Notes under the pieces: generated by a model
What the model saw: the letters and a program-made list of their open reading frames with translations, nothing else
What the model was told of the DNA's origin: nothing
Database searches by the model: none
Program-made: the position numbers and the translations under genes
In this document: positions 1 to 5,219 of the stretch, piece by piece
Position numbering within the stretch: the first letter of the stretch is position 1
How the letters are laid out: each line of letters starts with the position of its first letter
Assembly: GCA_038241115.1 (NCBI GenBank)
Contig: JBBRGA010000099.1
Location: 1 to 12,662 of the forward strand
Reading direction: 5' to 3'
DNA length: 12,662 bases
Origin: JANYJJ01 sp038241115
GTDB lineage: Bacteria; Pseudomonadota; Gammaproteobacteria; Burkholderiales; Burkholderiaceae_C

Positions 1-1218
1 CAGGAAGCTGCGCCAGTCGAGGTTGGTGGAACCCACAGTGGCCCATACGCCGTCGATGAGCGCAGTTTTGGAATGCAGGATCACGTTCAGGCGCTCGTGA
101 ATCTTCACGCCGGCGCTCAGCAAGCGGTCGTAGTACCCACGCCCCGCATAAAAAATCAGCCACGAGTCGGTTTGGCTCGGCAAGATCAAATCAACCGCCA
201 CGCCGCGCTGCGCCGCGCCTTCCAGCAGCTCGAGCAGTTGCGGATCGGGAGCAAAGTAGGCGTTGGTGATGCGAACGCTGTCCTGCGCGTTGGCAATGGC
301 TGACAGCAACTCGGTGTAGACCAACCGCGCCGGGTCGTCGGGCGCGCTGCCTACCGCGCGAACCACTTGCGGACCCTCACGCCGCAGCTCGGGGAAGTAA
401 TTTCTTTCTGTCATGGCTGGACCCCGTTGGGCCTGCCATGTGGCGATGAAAAGCTTCTGGAATTCGGCCACCACCGGACCGCTGATGCGAAGGTCGGTGT
501 CGCGCCACGCAGGGCCGTCGGACTTGGCCGAACGCGAGCGCAACTTGAACGAGCTGCCCGAATAGACGCTGCTAATGTTGATTCCGCCGAGGAAGGCCAC
601 GCGGCCGTCGACGATCAACAACTTGCGGTGATCACGCTCATTCAGCTCCCAGCCTTTGCGCGCCGACAGCGGGTTCACGGGGTTGAATTCCAGCACCGCA
701 ATGCCGCTGTCGATAAGGGCGGTAAAAAACGCAGCAGGCGTCGACAAGGTGCCCACGCTGTCGTGGATCAGGTTGACCTGCACGCCAGATTTTTGTTTGG
801 CGATCAGCGCCGCGGCAAATCGCTGGCCGACCTCATCGTCTTCGAGGATGTAGGTCTCCATGTTGATGTGATCGCGCGCCGACTCGATGGCCGCCAGCAT
901 GGCCTGATAGGTCGCCGGGCCGTCTTGCAGCAAGCTCACGGCGTTGCCCGCGGTCAAGGGGCTTCCCTCAAGACTGCTCTCGCGCTGAAGATGAAACTGA
1001 ACCGCTTGCGCGGTGGCTTCGTCGCTGCTCAAGCGTGCCACCACGGTTTTGACCTGAGACGCCGACAAAGCCGAGCGCGTGCCCTGGAGCTTCACCACGC
1101 TGCCGTCGGTGGCTGCGTCATGCACCTCCACATCAGGAAGGCTCGCGCACCCTGAAGAAACGAGTGCCGCAAAAGTCGCTACAACAATGGTCGAACGGAA
1201 CTTCAAAAAACGCGACAC
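1..1218 (-). CDS. Phospholipase D / cardiolipin synthase family lipoprotein (C-terminus outside window)
   Basis: Reading the minus strand from a GTG at 1218 gives 406 codons, open to the left edge, so the C-terminus is missing. Two HxKxxxxD phosphodiesterase motifs are visible: HRKLLIVD (His197, Lys199, Asp204) and HSKTALID (His382, Lys384, Asp389), each followed by a Gly and, further on, a GGIN or GSTN stretch. This is the signature of the PLD superfamily with two catalytic halves, as in bacterial cardiolipin synthases, which join phosphatidylglycerol (or phosphatidylethanolamine) into cardiolipin at the membrane. The N-terminus is a short hydrophobic segment ending in SSGC near residue 24, which suggests a lipoprotein or a membrane anchor. 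The GTG is the first start after an in-frame TGA, with a weak GAAAG about 8 bases upstream. The family is certain; cardiolipin synthesis rather than another phosphatidyl transfer is inferred. Terminator-like hairpins separate it from the gene upstream, so it may have its own promoter. Confidence 0.9.
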   Translation of the reverse strand, partial: MSRFLKFRSTIVVATFAALVSSGCASLPDVEVHDAATDGSVVKLQGTRSALSASQVKTVVARLSSDEATAQAVQFHLQRESSLEGSPLTAGNAVSLLQDGPATYQAMLAAIESARDHINMETYILEDDEVGQRFAAALIAKQKSGVQVNLIHDSVGTLSTPAAFFTALIDSGIAVLEFNPVNPLSARKGWELNERDHRKLLIVDGRVAFLGGINISSVYSGSSFKLRSRSAKSDGPAWRDTDLRISGPVVAEFQKLFIATWQAQRGPAMTERNYFPELRREGPQVVRAVGSAPDDPARLVYTELLSAIANAQDSVRITNAYFAPDPQLLELLEGAAQRGVAVDLILPSQTDSWLIFYAGRGYYDRLLSAGVKIHERLNVILHSKTALIDGVWATVGSTNLDWRSFL

Positions 1219-1260
1219 GGATGACTTTCAAGAAACTGCGGTTTGAAACGACAAGCAAGA

Positions 1261-1289
1261 CGCCCAGACGGCATAAGCACGTCTGGGCG
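1261..1289 (-). terminator. Hairpin, second of two after the DUF3309 gene
   Basis: A perfect 10-base inverted repeat (CGCCCAGACG at 1261-1270, CGTCTGGGCG at 1280-1289) has a 9-base loop. On the minus strand the stem is followed by a T-rich stretch (TCTTGCTTGTCGTTT). It lies between the DUF3309 gene and the phospholipase D gene. A terminator is the simplest reading; it could also act in the leader of the downstream gene. Confidence 0.55.
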
Positions 1290-1295
1290 GGTACT

Positions 1296-1334
1296 AAAAA
1301 CTGCCCCTTCGAATTCTAAGGATTCAAAGGGCAG
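1296..1334 (-). terminator. Rho-independent terminator after the DUF3309 gene
   Basis: On the minus strand, arms CTGCCCTTTGAAT and ATTCGAAGGGGCAG pair over about 13 positions (one G-U pair, one bulge) around a 7-base loop. A run of five T follows directly (the A run at 1296-1300 on the plus strand). It lies 31 bases past the stop of the DUF3309 gene and fits a classic intrinsic terminator for that transcript. Confidence 0.75.
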
Positions 1335-1364
1335 CAGATTTCTTTCAAGCCGCTTGGCGCGTCG

Positions 1365-1523
1365 TCATATCCGACCCATCAGCAGCAGCACGATCAAAAC
1401 CAGCACCACCAAGCCCAACGCGCCGCTCGGGCCGTAGCCCCAACCGGAACTGTGTGGCCACGCGGGTATTGCGCCAATCAGCATCAAAACAAGAACGATC
1501 AAAACAATGGTCATCAGGCTCAT
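1365..1523 (-). CDS. DUF3309 family small membrane protein
   Basis: This is a 52-residue ORF read on the minus strand. A hydrophobic helix (residues 3-19) is followed by AIPAWPHSSGWGYGPSG and a second hydrophobic helix (about 37-49) ending in MGRI. The PxWPxSxxWGYGPSG centre between two helices is the hallmark of DUF3309, a family of roughly 50-residue proteins common in proteobacteria and of unknown function. The start ATG at 1523 has AGGAG 7 bases upstream. It begins 50 bases after the collagen-like lipoprotein gene on the same strand, so the two may be co-transcribed, and it is followed by a good terminator. Cytoplasmic membrane location is inferred from the two hydrophobic segments. A stress role is suggested only by the company such genes keep. 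Confidence 0.88.
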   Translation of the reverse strand: MSLMTIVLIVLVLMLIGAIPAWPHSSGWGYGPSGALGLVVLVLIVLLLMGRI

Positions 1524-1573
1524 GGAGGGCTCCTAAAAAAGGTTTGGGTGACGATCAGCCAATGCTGCTGCGT

Positions 1574-1816
1574 TCAGTTGGTGGGCGCAGAGGCCGGCGC
1601 GCCGGGCATGCCCGTCGCACCAGTGCTGCCTGTGCTGCCCGTGGCTCCCGTGTTGCCAGTGGTGCCCGTGTTGCCGGTGTTTCCTTGGGCGCCCGCTGGG
1701 CCGGCTGGGCCGGGTGTCACGACCACCGGCGTTGGAGGATTCGATGGAGAAGACTTGTCGCAAGCCGACACAGCCAAAGACACGACCAGAGCGGAAGCTA
1801 GTACGAAGTAATTCAT
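1574..1816 (-). CDS. Collagen-like (Gly-X-Y repeat) lipoprotein
   Basis: The protein is 80 residues. A signal peptide (residues 1-18) ends in VSAC with the lipidated Cys19 expected, then a short Ser/Pro linker (20-35), then 13 uninterrupted Gly-X-Y triplets (residues 36-74), and a 6-residue tail. The first triplets are GPA; most of the rest are GxT (GNT, GAT, GST, GTT), the threonine-rich pattern seen in other bacterial collagen-like proteins. Such repeats can form triple helices, so a surface- or periplasm-anchored trimeric stalk is a reasonable inference, although 13 triplets is short. No separate globular domain is present to nucleate trimerisation. The ATG at 1816 was chosen over a start 14 codons upstream because it begins the signal peptide and has AAAGGAAA just upstream. 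The DUF3309 gene follows 50 bases downstream. Confidence 0.82.
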   Translation of the reverse strand: MNYFVLASALVVSLAVSACDKSSPSNPPTPVVVTPGPAGPAGAQGNTGNTGTTGNTGATGSTGSTGATGMPGAPASAPTN

Positions 1817-2159
1817 GGTGTTTCCTTTAAGTAAGCACGCCGGTGCAAACAAAGGCACTGTGGCTGCGGGTGGACGCGAAACCGCCCAAGGACGAATTCA
1901 CATTGCGGACACTCATGGTGAGGCGAAGTTCCTTCCAGAGCCATCGGCCAGCGCGACCTTCACTTGTGGGCTCACTCCTACAGCGCCGCGCCGCGCGGAA
2001 AAAGCGCCACCAGAAGCAGCCTCTCTTTGTACGGTAGCGAACAGATCGCCAGCGCATTTGGCGTGACGATCCAGTTCGAATCGATTCGATTCGATTCGCC
2101 GCATGCGGCGGCTGTGGAACGCAGCTGTGGGGCGGTGCACAGAAGACTGGATTCAACGA
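1817..2159. other. Divergent intergenic region between the collagen-like lipoprotein gene and cbpA
   Basis: These 343 bases hold no ORF that resembles a protein. The short ORFs crossing them have unlike codon use and no recognisable sequence. The region must carry promoters for both the minus-strand lipoprotein/DUF3309 genes and the plus-strand cbpA-cbpM pair, but I could not identify a convincing -35/-10 pair on either strand. Its visible structure is the TCGAT repeat and palindrome at 2081-2110, listed separately. Confidence 0.6.
2081..2110. repeat. TCGAT pentanucleotide repeat next to a 14-base palindrome, upstream of cbpA
   Basis: TCGAT occurs three times in a row from 2081 to 2095 with a partial fourth copy (TCG). 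It runs into CGCCGCATGCGGCG (2097-2110), a perfect 14-base palindrome. The palindrome centre lies about 56 bases before the cbpA start, so it falls in the probable promoter or leader. It could be an operator or a leader hairpin. Confidence 0.6.
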
Positions 2160-3209
2160 ATGGAGTTCAAGGACTATTACGCGGTGCTGGGCGTGGCAAG
2201 CGGCGCCAGCCATGAAGACATCAAGCGCGCGTACCGCAAACTGGCGCGCAAATTCCACCCCGACGTCACCAAGGATCCGAACGGCGAGGCGCGCTTCAAA
2301 GAGCTGGCCGAAGCCTACGAAGCGCTGAACGACGCACCCAAACGCAAGGCCTATGACGCTGCGGTAGCGCGTCACAAAAACGGCCAACCATTTGAAGCCT
2401 ACGGACCGTCTGAGGGTCGCGGCGGGGGCGGCTCTGGTGCGGAATTTGGTGCTGGACCCGGCAGCGCTTGGCAAGGTTTTTCACGCCAGGGCGAAGGCAT
2501 GGGCAATGGCTCAGACATGGACCACAGCGACTTTTTTGAAGCTCTGTTTGGCCAGGCCGCCCGAGCGTCCGCGGGCGGCGGCTCGCCGGGGTTTGCCGCA
2601 GGTTCAGGCCGCGCCTCACCGCGTCGCGCCAAAGACGGGCCCGGCGAAGACCAACACGCCAGCATTCGCATCGACGTGGAAGACGCGTACCGCGGTGGTC
2701 ACAGGCAACTGAGCTTGAGCTTCCCGCATGCTCACGGCCAGCAACCACCCGCGCGACAACTCGACGTGAACATCCCAAAAGGCATCCGTGCAGGCCAGCA
2801 CTTGCGCTTGGCCGGACAGGGAAGCCCTGGCTGGGGCAACGGCCCGGCAGGCGACCTGTATTTGGAAATTGAATTTGCGCCTCACCCTCGCTTTCGGGTG
2901 GACGGCCGCGACGTTCATGTCGATCTGCCCATCACACCCTGGGAAGCCGCGTTGGGGGCGACAGTGCCGGTGACCACGCCTGACGGCGAGTTGCAGTTGA
3001 GCGTGCCGGCGCATTCGGTAGCGGGGCGCAAATTGCGCTTGAAAGCCAAAGGCATCCCCAGCCATTCGGCGTCCCAGGCGGCGGGCGATTTCTACGCCAC
3101 GTTGAAGATCATCCTGCCGCCGTCTGACACGGTTCCTCAACAAGACGCCTACCGCCAGATGGCCACCGCGTTTGCCGATTTCGACCCTAGAGCAGTACTG
3201 GAGACATGA
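2160..3209 (+). CDS. cbpA: Curved DNA-binding protein CbpA, class B DnaJ-type co-chaperone
   Basis: The protein is 349 residues. It has an N-terminal J domain (residues 5-67) with HPD at 33-35, the motif that stimulates the ATPase of DnaK. A Gly-rich, Phe-containing linker (about 81-165) follows, then two C-terminal beta domains (about 167-240 and 245-320) with DVNIPKGIRAGQHLRLAGQG. The zinc-finger CxxCxGxG repeats of DnaJ are absent, which makes it CbpA-like. The E. coli protein is 306 residues; the extra length is in the linker. CbpA bends DNA and acts as a DnaK partner, mainly in slow growth or stress. The start is set at 2160 because MEFKDYYAVLGV is the usual beginning; a GGA lies 8 bases before it. 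The stop overlaps cbpM (ATGA), and that partner confirms the identity. Confidence 0.93.
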   Translation: MEFKDYYAVLGVASGASHEDIKRAYRKLARKFHPDVTKDPNGEARFKELAEAYEALNDAPKRKAYDAAVARHKNGQPFEAYGPSEGRGGGGSGAEFGAGPGSAWQGFSRQGEGMGNGSDMDHSDFFEALFGQAARASAGGGSPGFAAGSGRASPRRAKDGPGEDQHASIRIDVEDAYRGGHRQLSLSFPHAHGQQPPARQLDVNIPKGIRAGQHLRLAGQGSPGWGNGPAGDLYLEIEFAPHPRFRVDGRDVHVDLPITPWEAALGATVPVTTPDGELQLSVPAHSVAGRKLRLKAKGIPSHSASQAAGDFYATLKIILPPSDTVPQQDAYRQMATAFADFDPRAVLET

Positions 3210-3544
3210 TGTTTGTGAACAACGGAATCGCCACCTGGGTGCACGCTGAAGTGATGGACAACGAAGTGCGTTTCACCCTCACCCAGCTCAGCCGCGCCTG
3301 CGGCGCCGAAGACTCAGAAATCATGGCACTGGTTCAAGAAGGCGTGCTGGTGGCCAGCGACCACAGCAACTTGTATTTCGACAACAGCGCGTTGACGCGC
3401 GCGCGCACCGCCTTGCGCTTGCTGCACGACCTTGAGCTGGACGCACACGCAACAGCCTTGGTGCTCGACCTGCTTGATGAAATCGATCAGTTGCGCGAAC
3501 AGTTGGCGCACGCACAAGCTCGGCTCGGGACCGAGCGGGCTTAG
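3206..3544 (+). CDS. cbpM: Chaperone modulator CbpM
   Basis: The protein is 112 residues. The ATG at 3206 overlaps the cbpA stop codon in an ATGA arrangement, so translation is probably coupled; a second ATG follows immediately at 3209. The N-terminal half resembles a small MerR-like winged-helix fold (FTLTQLSRACGAEDSEIMAL, then a short GVLV strand). The C-terminal half is a Leu-rich helix with heptad character (LLDEIDQLREQLAHAQARL). CbpM binds the J domain of CbpA and blocks both its DnaK stimulation and its DNA binding, so the pair forms a stoichiometric on/off unit. The position directly after cbpA and the length match the family. No terminator directly follows; a long inverted repeat lies 59 bases downstream. 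Confidence 0.92.
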   Translation: MMFVNNGIATWVHAEVMDNEVRFTLTQLSRACGAEDSEIMALVQEGVLVASDHSNLYFDNSALTRARTALRLLHDLELDAHATALVLDLLDEIDQLREQLAHAQARLGTERA

Positions 3545-3603
3545 GTCTGCGAGAACAGTCTTCCAACGGTTACGAGTGCGCTGCGGCCGGCCGAACCTTG
3601 CAA

Positions 3604-3668
3604 GCGCGTTGGGTTCGCTACCGCACAGACGGTGAGGGCTGGTCCTTGCAGGATTCAACCCAACGCGC
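3604..3668. repeat. 12-base inverted repeat with 41-base loop after cbpM
   Basis: GCGCGTTGGGTT at 3604-3615 pairs perfectly with AACCCAACGCGC at 3657-3668. It sits in the gap between cbpM and the CHRD lipoprotein gene, 36 bases before the latter's start. It may limit read-through or shape the leader of the CHRD gene. There is no T run, so it is not a clear terminator. Confidence 0.5.
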
Positions 3669-3704
3669 CCGAGGTGGGCAGCGCAGTCACCACCGGAGAT
3701 CTTT

Positions 3705-4205
3705 ATGAAACACACCAGACCCGCATCCATGATTGTTTTGGCCAGCGCCCTGCTGATCGTCGCGGCTTGCAGCACCAACACGGAATCGATGGGAACCATG
3801 GGGTCGACAGGGTCGATGGGTTCCATGCGCTCCATGGCGTCGACATCCACCGCGTTGACGGCCCGGCTGTCTGGTTCCAGCGAAGTACCCGCTGTGGTGA
3901 CCGATGCGACGGGCAAGATCGACGCGAAATTCGAAGCGTCCAGCAATTTGTTGACGTGGACGATCACCTATTCCGGGCTGAGTGGCCCGGCAACCGGAGC
4001 CCATTTCCATGGACCGGCAATGGTTGGGCAAAACGCGGCGGTGGTCGTGCCGATCAGCGCGCCCTTGACCAGCCCCATTACCGGGAGCGCGGTGTTAACG
4101 CCCAGCCAAGCCTCGGAATTGACTGCTGGCAAGTGGTACGTCAACCTGCATACCGCGGCCCATCCTGGCGGTGAGGCACGTGGACAGGTGAACTTGGCCC
4201 CATGA
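3705..4205 (+). CDS. CHRD domain-containing lipoprotein
   Basis: The protein is 166 residues. A signal peptide ends in the lipobox VAAC (Cys22), followed by a Met/Ser/Gly-rich linker (28-48) built from short MGS-type repeats. A CHRD domain (about 49-165) follows, with GAHFHGPA at 98-105 and the closing motif WYVNLHTAAHPGGEARGQ at 144-161. CHRD domains are beta-sheet modules first described in chordin; in bacteria they occur in secreted and lipid-anchored proteins of unknown role. The conserved histidines might bind metal, which is inference. The ATG has GGAG about 8 bases upstream. The stop overlaps the start of the next gene (ATGA), so the two are probably made together. The linker is low-complexity and could vary in length between strains. 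Confidence 0.88.
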   Translation: MKHTRPASMIVLASALLIVAACSTNTESMGTMGSTGSMGSMRSMASTSTALTARLSGSSEVPAVVTDATGKIDAKFEASSNLLTWTITYSGLSGPATGAHFHGPAMVGQNAAVVVPISAPLTSPITGSAVLTPSQASELTAGKWYVNLHTAAHPGGEARGQVNLAP

Positions 4206-4432
4206 CCAACGCCATGATCAAGACCGCTCGCATCACGGGCGCGGTTGAGTATCGTGAAGGCGACGGTGCCAACATCCTGATTCGCCCCGGCCCGATACGG
4301 GTAGAAGAGACAGCGATGGATGCGACGATCAGCTGGAGCGACGCCGATTCGCGCGGGTCGGCCGCGATACCCATCGCCGACTACCGCCGTTACGTGGCCA
4401 GCAAGGCGATCCGGATCGACAGCGTGCCGTGA
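4202..4432 (+). CDS. Hypothetical protein, 76 residues, coupled to the CHRD lipoprotein
   Basis: I do not recognise a named family. The ATG overlaps the stop of the CHRD gene in an ATGA arrangement, which argues that it is a real, co-translated gene. There is no signal peptide or membrane segment, so a cytoplasmic protein is likely. The sequence is compact and mixed alpha/beta in appearance: a strand (ARITGAVEYREGD), a second (RPGPIRVEETAMDATISWSD), and a terminal stretch with IPIADYRRYVASKAIRI. The even composition and lack of low complexity fit a folded single-domain protein. Why a cytoplasmic protein should be coupled to a secreted one is not evident. A shadow ORF is the alternative, but codon use matches its neighbours. 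Confidence 0.7.
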   Translation: MTNAMIKTARITGAVEYREGDGANILIRPGPIRVEETAMDATISWSDADSRGSAAIPIADYRRYVASKAIRIDSVP

Positions 4433-4465
4433 GACCAAATGGCCGAGCGGCATGGCTTGGACAAT

Positions 4466-4487
4466 CCGCAAGCGTTACCGCTTGCGG
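4466..4487. terminator. Hairpin between convergent genes
   Basis: A perfect 9-base stem (CCGCAAGCG / CGCTTGCGG) has a 4-base loop. It lies 34 bases after the 76-residue gene and just past the stop of the opposing repeat-protein gene. It could end transcription from both sides. No clear T run follows on either strand, so the mechanism is uncertain. Confidence 0.5.
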
Positions 4488-4498
4488 AAGTCAGCGGT

Positions 4499-4520
4499 CC
4501 ACAAGCCTCACGGCTTGCGG
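4499..4520. terminator. Second, related hairpin at the end of the repeat-protein gene
   Basis: CCACAAGCC and GGCTTGCGG form a 9-base stem with one mismatch and a 4-base loop. Its sequence resembles the neighbouring hairpin at 4466-4487. It contains the last codons and stop of the minus-strand gene. It may work with the first hairpin as a two-sided terminator. Confidence 0.4.
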
Positions 4521-4948
4521 GTGCGGCTCTTTTTCTCCAGCCAGCCTTCGCTGTCTTCGTCCCAATAGTGGGTTCGCAAAAACTGATCGGTTTCGGCCTT
4601 GACCTGCTCGCGCGTCATGCCGCTCATGTCGCGCGGCGCAGCACCCAGCGGCAACCAGCCACCGGCGGTCGAGTCCCACTTGTGGTTGCGCAAAAACACA
4701 TCACGCGCGGATTTCACCTCGGCACGCGATTTCACGCTGGCAGGTGGCTCAACGCCTGATTTCAACATCCAGACTTCGCCGTATTCGTCCCAGCGGTGCG
4801 TTTTCAAAAACTCATCGCGTTCCATTTTTATTTGCATGCGCGTCACCGGCGTGGCGGCGGTTTGCGCGAGCGCGGGCAGGCTGAACGCAGCGCTGCACAT
4901 GGCCAGGGTAAAAACAGCCAGCCGCGGTAAGTGTGAGGTGGGTTTCAT
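4508..4948 (-). CDS. Secreted protein of three tandem 38-residue-period repeats, unknown function
   Basis: The protein is 146 residues. A Sec signal peptide (residues 1-28, ending PALA) is followed by three copies of one 25-residue motif at 36-60, 74-98 and 112-136, spaced exactly 38 residues apart. The shared pattern is [ST]R-x-x-[VI]K-xxx-D-x-FL[KR]-x-H-x-WD-xxxxx-W, with invariant Asp, Phe, Leu, His and both Trp. The links between copies are Pro/Gly-containing. The opening TRxxVKxE is reminiscent of DUF4148-type exported proteins of Burkholderiales, but the FLRxHxWD part is not something I can assign. Periplasmic location is inferred from the signal peptide. The ATG at 4948, not a start 10 codons upstream, is supported by GGAG 8 bases before it. 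The repeat is also visible in DNA with a 114-base period, so it arose by duplication. Confidence 0.82.
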   Translation of the reverse strand: MKPTSHLPRLAVFTLAMCSAAFSLPALAQTAATPVTRMQIKMERDEFLKTHRWDEYGEVWMLKSGVEPPASVKSRAEVKSARDVFLRNHKWDSTAGGWLPLGAAPRDMSGMTREQVKAETDQFLRTHYWDEDSEGWLEKKSRTRKP

Positions 4949-4971
4949 GTTGGTGGCTCCGACAGGGTAAA

Positions 4972-4985
4972 GACCCAAATGGGTC
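4972..4985. promoter_or_regulatory. Palindrome in the leader of the repeat-protein gene
   Basis: GACCCA-AA-TGGGTC is a perfect 6-base-arm inverted repeat 24 bases upstream of the minus-strand start at 4948. It could be an operator or a short leader hairpin. Nothing identifies a regulator. Confidence 0.35.
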
Positions 4986-5028
4986 GGGATGTGACGCTGA
5001 AATGTTGCTGTGCGACGCCGAATTCATC

Positions 5029-5044
5029 TGTGCGCTAGCGCACA
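5029..5044. promoter_or_regulatory. 16-base perfect palindrome, candidate operator in a divergent intergenic region
   Basis: TGTGCGCTAGCGCACA is fully self-complementary. It lies between the divergent repeat-protein gene and fumC, 81 bases before the former's start and about 175 bases before the latter's. Perfect palindromes of this length in such a position usually mark a dimeric repressor or activator site. No regulator gene is in the window, and no clear -35/-10 pair was found beside it. Confidence 0.45.
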
Positions 5045-5219
5045 AAGCTCCCTCGGCTGGAAGCCTTCGGCAGCTTGTCCCGGCCTCAGGCGCAGCAGTG
5101 AAAAGCCAGTTTTCCCAAGCGATGTAGGAGGCGTCTGACACGCGGTCGGCAAAACCCGCACCGCCATCTCGCGACAACTGGAGTGGCCAGCCTTGAGCAG
5201 CCTGCTTAGCATCTCGCTG

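Noticed and set aside
367..1155. 262-codon plus-strand frame
   Set aside because: It is antisense to the phospholipase D-family gene, whose two catalytic motifs are intact; the plus-strand product has shadow-like composition.
1827..2474. 215-codon minus-strand frame crossing the cbpA upstream region
   Set aside because: It overlaps the J domain of cbpA antisense, has no good ribosome site and shows no recognisable protein features.
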